Source: Gammaproteobacteria bacterium (GTDB lineage Bacteria; Pseudomonadota; Gammaproteobacteria; S012-40). Taken from it: a stretch of DNA of 7,646 bases. A program made the translations under genes and the position numbers. The DNA is taken from positions 1-7,646 of the forward strand of contig JALSHN010000402.1 in the NCBI GenBank assembly GCA_026982215.1, given 5' to 3'. Of this stretch, positions 1-6,104 are shown piece after piece; the stretch's first letter is position 1, and the number at the start of each line of letters is the position of its first letter. The notes under the pieces are model-generated. The model ran no database searches, was not told where the DNA came from, and saw only the letters and a program-made list of their open reading frames with translations.

Positions 1-68
1 CGCCCGTTCTCCCCCCCCGGAGAGAAATGCGACAGCAAGGGACGCAAGGCCCGGCGCAAGGCCTTCAC
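1..68 (-). CDS. N-terminus of next operon gene, possible polysaccharide deacetylase (3' partial)
   Basis: An open frame begins with GTG at 66-68, overlapping the O-ligase TGA at 65-67 in the same GTGA arrangement used by both GT4 genes, and runs without a stop to the window edge (22 full codons; the next, CGN, must be Arg). The peptide begins MKALRRALRP and ends FSPGGENGR. A short basic N-terminus followed by SPGG and then Arg recalls small polysaccharide deacetylases that follow ligase genes in exosortase A loci, where SPxGxxxRLSVLIYHRV-like text leads into the catalytic NodB domain. None of the catalytic domain is visible, so the family call is inference from memory. That a coding frame starts here is better supported: stop/start coupling, no stop codon and GC-rich codons. 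The ribosome site is weak (AGAGG, 9 nt upstream), so expression may depend on coupling to the upstream gene. Confidence 0.5.
   Translation of the reverse strand, partial: MKALRRALRPLLSHFSPGGENG
11..18 (-). repeat. G8 homopolymer tract near the start of the partial gene
   Basis: Eight consecutive G on the coding (minus) strand, covering the last base of the Pro codon, the two Gly codons and the first base of the Glu codon at residues 17-20 of the frame starting at 68. A run of this length can slip in replication or be miscounted in sequencing. A one-base change would shift the frame after about 19 residues. Confidence 0.6.
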
Positions 69-1345
69 GAGGGAACGCCTCTGGCGGTCCGCAATGGCTC
101 GTCCTCATAGACCCCGGCCTCTTTCACCAAGTGGTGGAGCACCGCGGTCATCGCCAGCATATGATAAGGAAGATCGAAATAGGCCAGGCCCAAAAAGGCC
201 CCGCCCACGGCATAACCGACAATGCTCACCTGGAGCATGGCGGCCAGATCACGAGCCCAAAACAGCTCCTCCCGTTTTTTGCACCGTCGCACGATCCCGC
301 CGCATATGAAATAGGTGGTTCCCCATAACGCAAGGAACAAAAACAAGCCCACGAAGCCCTGCTCCGCCAGGATCTCGAAATAAATGCTGTGAGAGTCATG
401 GAAATCGAGGGGATCGGGGGCATATTTCCAGAACAGTTCAGGCGTGAAGGTATCGAAGCCTCCCCCCGTCAACGGGCGATCCAGGGCCAGATTGATGGCG
501 AACCCCCAGGCATTGATCCGCCCCATCGCCGAACCATCCTCCTGATAGTTCTCGATGGTGGCCATGCGATCGAACCACTTCTCGGGAACGAAATTGATGC
601 CGACGGCGATGAGGGCCAGCGCACCGATGGCGATGGGCAGCTTTCTGCGACTCTTCAACCACAACATGAAACCCATCGCCGCACCGGCGAGAAAGGCCCC
701 ACGGGAATAACTGGCGACGATGGAGGCGGCGCAGAGGATCATGGCCACGGTGAGTCCGCGTTTGACCCATTTGTTGTCGCTGTTCAACTGCAGATAGCGA
801 AACAACGGCAACACCATGATCAGCGCCAGTGCCAACTCGTTGTTGCCCTCGATGAAGGACCCCGGCGGCCCCCAGACGCGGTAATTCAGCCCCGTGGCCA
901 GGGCAAAGACGCCCCCCTTGATCCCGAAGAAACCGATGGACAGCGCCACCACCCACACCAGGACGTGCAGTTTTTGCCGATCGACGATGAGCAGGAAGGT
1001 GATCAGCACCATGAGCTGGATCTTCAAACTGCGGATCAACTCCTCCAGGGAGTGCCCCGGATCGATGGCCAAGGCCGTGGCGATACACAACCAGGCCACG
1101 AACATGAACCACAGCGTCACCAGCGGGCTCTTGGGCAGGCGCTTGGGCTCCTTGGAAAACACCAACCCCAGCAGGGTGGCGATGGCCGCCAATTGGGCGA
1201 AAGGAAAACTGTAGGCGAACCCCCAGGTGAGGCGATGGGGATTCATATAACCGAGCCAGGACCACAGATACACCCCCAGATGCGGGCGCAACAGTATCGC
1301 CGGCAGCATGCCGAAAACGATCAGGGTAACGATCAAATCACGCAT
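65..1345 (-). CDS. Wzy/WaaL-like membrane protein, putative exosortase A-associated O-glycosylation ligase
   Basis: Polytopic inner-membrane protein of the O-antigen ligase/polymerase group, expected to act on lipid-linked glycans in the periplasm. With the ATG at 1345 it has 426 residues. The N-terminal 50 residues (MRDLIVTLIVFGMLP, then NPHRLTWGFAYSFPFAQ at 35-51) look like the domain (DUF5935 type) that precedes Wzy_C in ligases annotated as exosortase A-associated. The core has GSFIEGNNELAL (162-173), SYSRGAFLA (212-220), a large polar loop of about 253-329 containing MGRINAW and DRPLTGGGF (289-297), and HDSHSIYFEILAEQGFVGL (316-334), all characteristic of Wzy_C. About ten to twelve hydrophobic helices flank the loop. 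A start 42 codons upstream is open but lies inside the GT2 gene and lacks family resemblance. GT2 stop and this ATG are 2 nt apart. Its TGA overlaps a GTG starting the next gene. From sequence alone it could be the repeat-unit polymerase instead of a ligase. Confidence 0.88.
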   Translation of the reverse strand: MRDLIVTLIVFGMLPAILLRPHLGVYLWSWLGYMNPHRLTWGFAYSFPFAQLAAIATLLGLVFSKEPKRLPKSPLVTLWFMFVAWLCIATALAIDPGHSLEELIRSLKIQLMVLITFLLIVDRQKLHVLVWVVALSIGFFGIKGGVFALATGLNYRVWGPPGSFIEGNNELALALIMVLPLFRYLQLNSDNKWVKRGLTVAMILCAASIVASYSRGAFLAGAAMGFMLWLKSRRKLPIAIGALALIAVGINFVPEKWFDRMATIENYQEDGSAMGRINAWGFAINLALDRPLTGGGFDTFTPELFWKYAPDPLDFHDSHSIYFEILAEQGFVGLFLFLALWGTTYFICGGIVRRCKKREELFWARDLAAMLQVSIVGYAVGGAFLGLAYFDLPYHMLAMTAVLHHLVKEAGVYEDEPLRTARGVPS

Positions 1346-1347
1346 CT

Positions 1348-2313
1348 TCAGCCCACCGCCCGTTTGAGGGCCAACAGCCCACGGAACACCCGTCCCCCCG
1401 CCAGGGAAACCAGCCCCAGCCCCAAGGCACGGGCGCTGAAGGCCCTGGAAAACAGCCGCCGGGACTCGCACCGCGCCTCGGCGAAACGATCGGCGGCCAA
1501 CAATTCCCGCAACGCCACCGGTAGATCACGGCGCTGTAAATGGCGCGCGTAGGCCAAGGCACCGGGGCCGTAGGCCGCCGGATCGGCCAGCACACGATCG
1601 GTGGCCGCCAGCACCCCCAAGGCCATCTTGAGGCGGTCGTTGGACATGTTGGATTCGTGCACCCGGTAGTTGAGCAGCACTTCTTCCACCATCAGCAGCG
1701 GCCCCAGACGCAACAGACGCAGAAAGAATTCCAGGTCTTCCACATAGCGCAAGCCTTCATCGAACAAGCCCACTTCCACGGCAGCCCGGCGGGGAAACAG
1801 GGCCGCCGAGGGAATGAGAAAATACCCCCCCTGAAGGAAAGATTCACCCGGCACGTCGATGCGGCTGATCCCTTCCGCCAGCCGGATCTTTGCCGCCCGC
1901 TGGTAGCGCCCGGGTTGAGAAAGAAAAGAAGGATGGACGACCTCGCCGGAATCGGTGAATTGGCGGTAATCGCAGGCGATCAGCACCGCTTGGGGACAGG
2001 CCTCCAGCGCGACCCGCTGGCGCTCCAGTTTGTCGGGCTCCCAGATGTCGTCGGAATCCAGCAAGGCGATCCATTCACCCCGCGCGGCCCGAATACCGCT
2101 ATTGCGTGCCCCGGGCAAACCTTTGTTTTCCTGAGAGATGACCCGAACCCCCAGTTTGCGGGCCACCTCGGCGGTCCCGTCCGTGGAGCCGTCGTCCACC
2201 ACGATGATCTCCCGCGGGGGCAGGCTCTGCCGCCGGGCACTCTCCACCGCCTGCGGCAGGCGCTCGGCCTCGTTATAGGCCGGGATGATGACACTGACAT
2301 CCAGATCGGACAT
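1348..2313 (-). CDS. GT2-family glycosyltransferase
   Basis: Inverting GT-A-fold glycosyltransferase that uses a nucleotide sugar and a metal ion, acting on the cytoplasmic side. With the ATG at 2313 it has 321 residues. The catalytic domain shows VSVIIPAYNEAERL (7-19), VDDGSTDGT (39-47), NKGLPGARNSGI (63-74), the metal-binding LLDSDD (84-89) and VEDLEFFLRL (191-200), whose Glu-Asp is the usual catalytic-base position; HESNMS (219-224) ends the conserved part. The C-terminal 90 residues are helical and Arg/Leu/Ala-rich (for example RLFSRAFSARALG, 286-298), without a clear transmembrane helix, and could lie on the membrane surface. The start is chosen from the GAGGAGG site and the 1-nt gap after the flippase stop; the 42-codon upstream extension is rejected. 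The TGA is followed after 2 nt by the ATG of the O-ligase-like gene. Donor and acceptor cannot be predicted. Confidence 0.92.
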   Translation of the reverse strand: MSDLDVSVIIPAYNEAERLPQAVESARRQSLPPREIIVVDDGSTDGTAEVARKLGVRVISQENKGLPGARNSGIRAARGEWIALLDSDDIWEPDKLERQRVALEACPQAVLIACDYRQFTDSGEVVHPSFLSQPGRYQRAAKIRLAEGISRIDVPGESFLQGGYFLIPSAALFPRRAAVEVGLFDEGLRYVEDLEFFLRLLRLGPLLMVEEVLLNYRVHESNMSNDRLKMALGVLAATDRVLADPAAYGPGALAYARHLQRRDLPVALRELLAADRFAEARCESRRLFSRAFSARALGLGLVSLAGGRVFRGLLALKRAVG

Positions 2314-2314
2314 T

Positions 2315-3775
2315 TCAGCCTCCTCGATGACGGGCGACGAGGGGCAGGCGCGACCAGGCCCGAGACAACTCCTGGTACAGGGGATGTTCCAGACGCCACA
2401 ACCCCAGCAACCACATCCCCGTACCCAGAAGACCGGCAAGCGCCATGATCAGCCACTGCATCAGATCCTCTTCCATCGGCCAGCCCCACACCACCCCCCA
2501 GGCCGGCAGCACGGCAAGCAAGGTCAAGCCCAGTGAGGGAAGAACGGCACGGAAATACTGCCCCCAGGCAAAACCGACCGCCTTGGCCAACCGCAAGAGA
2601 TACAAACCGCCCCGCACCCCCATCGCCGCACTCACCCCCCAGGCCACCGCCTCGACCCCCAAAGGCAGGGTGAACCACAACAAAGTGATCAACACGAGGA
2701 GATGGGCCAGGTTGATCCAGCCGTCGTCTTCGGGACGGTTCACCGCCTTGAGCACCATGGAGGCATAGGGGGTCGCGGCCTTGAGGGCGCCATAGAGACA
2801 CAGTACCTGAGCCAGGGGCACGGCGGCATCCCATTGATGACCGTAGAGCAAGGCGATCACCGGTGCGGCCAACAGTGCCAACAAGGCATAGAACGGCCAC
2901 GCCAGGGCGGTCACCAAGCGAGTCATGTAGAGCAGGTGGGCGGCGAGATCACCCTGGCGGCGGCGCAGGCGGGCGAAATGAGGCATTACCACAGGCGCGG
3001 CACCGTGCATCACCGAGTGGTCGAACAATTGAATCAAGCCGTTGGCGCGGGAGAAATACCCCACCTCGGCCATCCCGAAACTACGGCCGATGGCCAGTTC
3101 CGGTAAACTGTCCGCTCCTTGACCGGCGATCGTTCCCAAAGAGGCCCAGCCGCCGAAGCGGGCCACGGCGCGGATCCCCTTCAGGCGCGGCCGCAGCGGG
3201 ATGTCCCGGGGGCGATACCAGAGACTGACGGCCACAGTGGCCACCACCCCCGCCAACGAGGCCCAGGCGAGGCTCATGTATCCCAGCCCCCACCAAGCCA
3301 GACCGATGGCGACACCGGCATGGGTCAGGCTCTGGGCCAGGTGGATCCGCAGGCTGATCTCGAAACGCATGGCGCGTTTGAGCAAGGTCATGAACACCGC
3401 CCCGAAGGGGATGAGCAGGAAATTGATCGCCAGCACGTGCAGCACCGCCGCCACTCCGGGCTCGTTGTAGAACTGGGCGGCCAAGGGGGCCCCGAGCCAG
3501 ATGAGCCCGGCCAACCCCCAAGAAACGGACAACATGAGGGCGAAGGCCGCGCCCAAGGACTCAGGCGTGACTCGATCCACCTGAATCAGGTAGTCCGCCA
3601 CTCCGAAGTCACGCAATATGGACGCCAGCAGCACGAAGATGGAAGCGATCGAAAACACTCCGATCTCTTCGGGCGTCAGCAGCCGCGCCAGGATCATGGT
3701 GGAGACCACGCTGATGGCCAGGGTGGCATATTTGTCCAGGAAGGTGATCGCCAGGGAACGGCGGACGCTGGTCAT
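2315..3775 (-). CDS. Polysaccharide flippase, MOP superfamily (Wzx/WzxC-like)
   Basis: Integral inner-membrane protein expected to move the undecaprenyl-linked repeat unit from the cytosolic to the periplasmic face. Its 486 residues and many hydrophobic stretches (roughly 18-32, 38-56, 76-100, 108-130, 150-186, 285-312, 353-392, 408-430, 440-460) fit the 12-14 helix layout of the family. Recognisable blocks are ARLLTPEEIGVFS (30-42), RDFGVADYLIQ (55-65), FSRANGLIQLFDHSV (241-255) and LYGHQWDAAVPLAQVLCL (310-327), typical of the LPS biosynthesis protein/WzxC branch. The ATG at 3773-3775 overlaps the preceding glycosyltransferase stop by 4 nt, with a G-rich ribosome site (GGGGGTGG) 4 nt ahead. 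The C-terminus is short and basic (RHRGG). A 1-nt gap separates it from the GT2 gene. As the only flippase visible, between glycosyltransferases and a ligase/polymerase, it points to a Wzx-dependent rather than ABC-transporter-dependent pathway. Confidence 0.92.
   Translation of the reverse strand: MTSVRRSLAITFLDKYATLAISVVSTMILARLLTPEEIGVFSIASIFVLLASILRDFGVADYLIQVDRVTPESLGAAFALMLSVSWGLAGLIWLGAPLAAQFYNEPGVAAVLHVLAINFLLIPFGAVFMTLLKRAMRFEISLRIHLAQSLTHAGVAIGLAWWGLGYMSLAWASLAGVVATVAVSLWYRPRDIPLRPRLKGIRAVARFGGWASLGTIAGQGADSLPELAIGRSFGMAEVGYFSRANGLIQLFDHSVMHGAAPVVMPHFARLRRRQGDLAAHLLYMTRLVTALAWPFYALLALLAAPVIALLYGHQWDAAVPLAQVLCLYGALKAATPYASMVLKAVNRPEDDGWINLAHLLVLITLLWFTLPLGVEAVAWGVSAAMGVRGGLYLLRLAKAVGFAWGQYFRAVLPSLGLTLLAVLPAWGVVWGWPMEEDLMQWLIMALAGLLGTGMWLLGLWRLEHPLYQELSRAWSRLPLVARHRGG
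2319..2325 (-). promoter_or_regulatory. Shine-Dalgarno for the GT2 gene
   Basis: GAGGAGG on the minus strand, 5 nt before the ATG at 2313 and inside the last codons of the flippase gene. It decides the start of the GT2 gene: the open frame continues 42 codons further upstream, but that part lies inside the flippase gene, is Cys/Trp/Gly-rich and matches no family. Confidence 0.7.
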
Positions 3776-4920
3776 GACGCCACCCCCAGCTCATGAAACA
3801 AGCGTTCCACCCGCTCGGCATTGGCCGCCCAGGTGTAGCCGCGCTCGTCGATGGTGGCCCGGGCGCGCTCGCCCAGACGGGCACGAAGCGCGGGATCCTC
3901 GCACAAGCGTTCCACCGCCTCGCTCAATCCCTCTGCCGACTCGGGATCGAACAACCAGGCATTGTCTCCATGGTTGAGCACCTCACGGATGTTGGGGCGG
4001 TCCGGGGCCACCACCGCCCGACCCAAGGCCAGGTATTCGAACAACTTGAGTGGTGAGGCATAGGGCACTACGTCGGGTTGCAAGGCGATGTCGAAAGCGG
4101 ACACATGGCGGGCCACCGACTCACGCCCCACCACCCCGGTGAACACCACACGATCGCTCACACCCAATGCCCGCGCCCGGGCCTCGATGCTCGGGCGGGC
4201 CGGGCCGTCGCCCACCACCAGCAGCACCCGGTCATCTCCCCGGGCCACCACGTCCACCACCCGTTCCAGCCCGTGCCATTCGCGCACGAAACCGGTGAAA
4301 CCGAGCACCAAGCGCCCCGAAAGACCCAGCTCGGCCTTGGCCTGCTCGACATCGGGCAACGCGCGGAATTTCTCCCAATCGATGCCGTTGGGGATCACAT
4401 GGATACGCCTGGGGGGGACGCCCTCGGCCTCGATACGCCGGGCCAGGACCTCGGTCACCGGCAGGCAATAATCGGCTCCCTGCCAGCAATAGCGTTCACT
4501 CCAACGGGCCAGGCGCGGCAGGCCCAGACCGCCGTAGCGGGCGCGCTCGTCGAACAAGGGCGCGTTGACCTCCAACAACATAGGCAGACCGAAGCGGCGC
4601 TTGAACCAGACACCGGCGGGCAGGTAGAGGTTGTAGCGTTCATAGAGGCAATCGGGGCGATGGCGCCGCACCGCCCGTACCAGGCGGGCATAGGCCACCA
4701 GGCTGTAGCCCAGTTCCAGGAGCTCGTAGAGCCCTTTGGGGAGGGCACGTTTGAGGCGGGCGACCAGACCGCCGTCGGAGCCGAAATCGCCGGCTTCCAC
4801 CACCTTGGGACCGACAATGATCAATTCATGTCCCCGGGCCGCCAGGGCACGGGTGAGTTCTTCCACGTGGACATACTGGCCGTCCTTGGAGGCGATGCGA
4901 TGGTGATAGAGGATTTTCAC
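3772..4920 (-). CDS. GT4-family glycosyltransferase (second)
   Basis: Second GT-B-fold glycosyltransferase, 382 residues, a normal length, predicted cytosolic or peripheral to the inner membrane. N-terminal domain: HHRIASKDGQYVHVEEL (6-22), a glycine-containing loop as in GT4 acceptor domains, then YERYNLYLPAG (93-103) and LEVNAPL (116-122). Donor domain: IPNGID (176-181), FTGFVREWHG (208-217), VGDGP (236-240), and YASPLKLFEYLALGRAVVAP (287-306). In the last block the second Glu of the EX7E motif is Glu295, but the first position is Tyr287. SPLKLFEYLA-type enzymes commonly show this, so it need not mean loss of activity. The start is GTG at 4918-4920, overlapping the previous TGA (GTGA), with GAGGG about 7 nt upstream. 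Its TGA overlaps the ATG of the flippase (ATGA). Apart from the shared MKIL start it is clearly diverged from the upstream GT4, so it probably adds a different sugar or linkage. Confidence 0.92.
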   Translation of the reverse strand: MKILYHHRIASKDGQYVHVEELTRALAARGHELIIVGPKVVEAGDFGSDGGLVARLKRALPKGLYELLELGYSLVAYARLVRAVRRHRPDCLYERYNLYLPAGVWFKRRFGLPMLLEVNAPLFDERARYGGLGLPRLARWSERYCWQGADYCLPVTEVLARRIEAEGVPPRRIHVIPNGIDWEKFRALPDVEQAKAELGLSGRLVLGFTGFVREWHGLERVVDVVARGDDRVLLVVGDGPARPSIEARARALGVSDRVVFTGVVGRESVARHVSAFDIALQPDVVPYASPLKLFEYLALGRAVVAPDRPNIREVLNHGDNAWLFDPESAEGLSEAVERLCEDPALRARLGERARATIDERGYTWAANAERVERLFHELGVAS

Positions 4921-4926
4921 GCCGCC
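4909..4926 (-). repeat. 18-nt junction repeat, copy 2
   Basis: Minus strand GGCGGCGTGAAAATCCTC spans the Ala-Ala-stop end of the first GT4 gene and the MKIL start of the second. It differs from the copy at 6087-6104 by one base (A for G in the Lys codon). The match ends at once on both sides, so it is confined to the stop/start junction. Confidence 0.5.
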
Positions 4927-6098
4927 GCCCTCTGGGAGAGGATCTCCTGGAACAGGGCCTTCTGGCCGGCGGAAGTGGCCTCCCAGGAGAAGCCTTCGGC
5001 ATAGCGGCGGGTGGCCGCCCGCTGGGGAGGCGCCGCCAACAGACGAGACACCTCGGCGGCGATGGACTGGGGGCTACGCTCACACAGCCGCCCGGCCGCC
5101 GGGGCCGCCACCACCTCGGGCGTCCCCCATACCCGGGTGGCCACCACCGGGGTGCCGCAGGCCATGGCCTCAAGCAACACATTGGCCCAGCCCTCGCGGC
5201 TGGAGGCCAATACCAAGCAATCAGCGGCACCGTACCAGTCGCGCAGGATCTCGTGGGGCAAGGCACCCAACAGCCGTACCCGTCCCTCGAGTCCCAATTC
5301 AGGGATGAGGGCCTCCAAGCGGGGACGTTCAGGCCCTTCACCGGCGATCATCAGCCGGACCTCGGCAGGCAGTTCGCGCAGAGCCCGGATCACCAGATCA
5401 TGGCCCTTGAGTTCGATGAGACGACCCACCGACAGCAACGCCGGCCCTTCCAGGCCCAGGCGACGGCGCAGTGCCTCGCGATCTGCGGGCGGGCGGAAGT
5501 GCTGCAAATCCACCCCGTTGCGCAACACCCGTACCTTGTCCTCGGGCACCCCCAATTCCACCAGGACATCCTTCAGGGCCTGGCAGACGGTGATCAGCCC
5601 CGCCGCCTCGGCGGCCGCCCATTGGATCAGGCGCCGTGGGCGGGGGAAAGAAGGAATGAAGTGGAGATCGGTTCCCCGGGCAGTGATCACCACCGGCAGG
5701 CCCAGACGCCGTCCCAGCATCGCCGCCGCCACACCATCGGGATAGAAATAGTGGGCATCGATCAATTGGTAAGGGAAGTCCTGCCGCAGTCGGCGCAACA
5801 ACCCGTGGCTGGCGCGGGCGAGGCTGTGGGGAGCGAGATTCATCCCCACCTTCGGGGGCAGGAAATAGCGCGGATGGATCACTTCGATGCCGTGGCGCAG
5901 TTCGTGGCGCGGGGTGGCGGCGAGGCGGGCGTATTCGCCGAAACGCGGATGGCGCGAGGGGAACCAGGGCACCGGGGCCACCACCTTGGCCTCCACCCCG
6001 CCCGAGGCCAGTAGGTGGCGCAGGCGGTTCTCCACGAACACCCCGTGGTTGGGACGGGCGCTGGAGGGATAGAGGGTGGTGAAGGTGAGGATCTTCAC
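4917..6098 (-). CDS. GT4-family glycosyltransferase (TuaC-like, GT-B fold)
   Basis: Retaining nucleotide-sugar glycosyltransferase, expected to work on the cytoplasmic face of the inner membrane adding one sugar to a lipid-linked oligosaccharide. The 393-residue length is normal for GT4. N-terminal acceptor domain: MKILTFTTLYPSS start, FVENRLRHLL (21-30), DAHYFYPDGVAAA (114-126), ARGTDLH (140-146). C-terminal donor domain: LRNGVD (192-197), SVGRLIELKGHDL (223-235), GEGPER (253-258), and a complete EX7E motif with Glu302 and Glu310 inside REGWANVLLEAMACG. There is no signal peptide or clear transmembrane helix. The start is GTG at 6096-6098, overlapping the amidotransferase TGA by 4 nt (GTGA), behind a very strong ribosome site. 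Its own TGA overlaps the GTG of the next glycosyltransferase. The N-terminus resembles TuaC-like enzymes found in exopolysaccharide loci. The sugar transferred cannot be read from the sequence. Confidence 0.92.
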   Translation of the reverse strand: MKILTFTTLYPSSARPNHGVFVENRLRHLLASGGVEAKVVAPVPWFPSRHPRFGEYARLAATPRHELRHGIEVIHPRYFLPPKVGMNLAPHSLARASHGLLRRLRQDFPYQLIDAHYFYPDGVAAAMLGRRLGLPVVITARGTDLHFIPSFPRPRRLIQWAAAEAAGLITVCQALKDVLVELGVPEDKVRVLRNGVDLQHFRPPADREALRRRLGLEGPALLSVGRLIELKGHDLVIRALRELPAEVRLMIAGEGPERPRLEALIPELGLEGRVRLLGALPHEILRDWYGAADCLVLASSREGWANVLLEAMACGTPVVATRVWGTPEVVAAPAAGRLCERSPQSIAAEVSRLLAAPPQRAATRRYAEGFSWEATSAGQKALFQEILSQRAAA

Positions 6099-6104
6099 GC
6101 CGCC
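6087..6104 (-). repeat. 18-nt junction repeat, copy 1
   Basis: Minus strand GGCGGCGTGAAGATCCTC spans the end of the amidotransferase (Ala-Ala-stop) and the first codons of the first GT4 gene (MKIL). It matches positions 4909-4926 at 17 of 18 bases. It may reflect shared codon choices or a duplicated gene boundary. Confidence 0.5.

Noticed and set aside
7..24. Possible terminator hairpin (TCTCC and GGAGA around a C/G run) after the O-ligase gene
   Set aside because: The stem is only about five pairs, there is no U-tract, and the bases are better explained as the coding start of the next gene.
1346..1471. 42-codon N-terminal extension of the O-ligase-like gene
   Set aside because: It lies inside the GT2 gene and is Gly/Pro-rich; family members begin close to the MRDLIVTL text that starts at 1345.
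389..1552. Long plus-strand open frame (387 codons) opposite the O-ligase-like gene
   Set aside because: It is antisense to a gene with clear family motifs, and its translation is Gln/His/Asp/Gly-rich without hydrophobic core or motifs, typical of the reverse strand of a GC-rich membrane-protein gene.
2314..2439. 42-codon N-terminal extension of the GT2 gene
   Set aside because: It lies inside the flippase gene and is Cys/Trp/Gly-rich. The ATG at 2313 has a GAGGAGG site at proper spacing and gives the expected GT2 N-terminus.
1540..2448. Plus-strand open frame (302 codons) opposite the GT2 gene
   Set aside because: Same low-complexity Gln/His/Gly-rich composition, no recognisable domain, and no plausible operon context on that strand.
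1980..2900. Minus-strand frame of 306 codons across the flippase and GT2 genes
   Set aside because: It overlaps two well-supported genes in another frame and is Arg/Gly/Pro/Ser-rich with no family resemblance.
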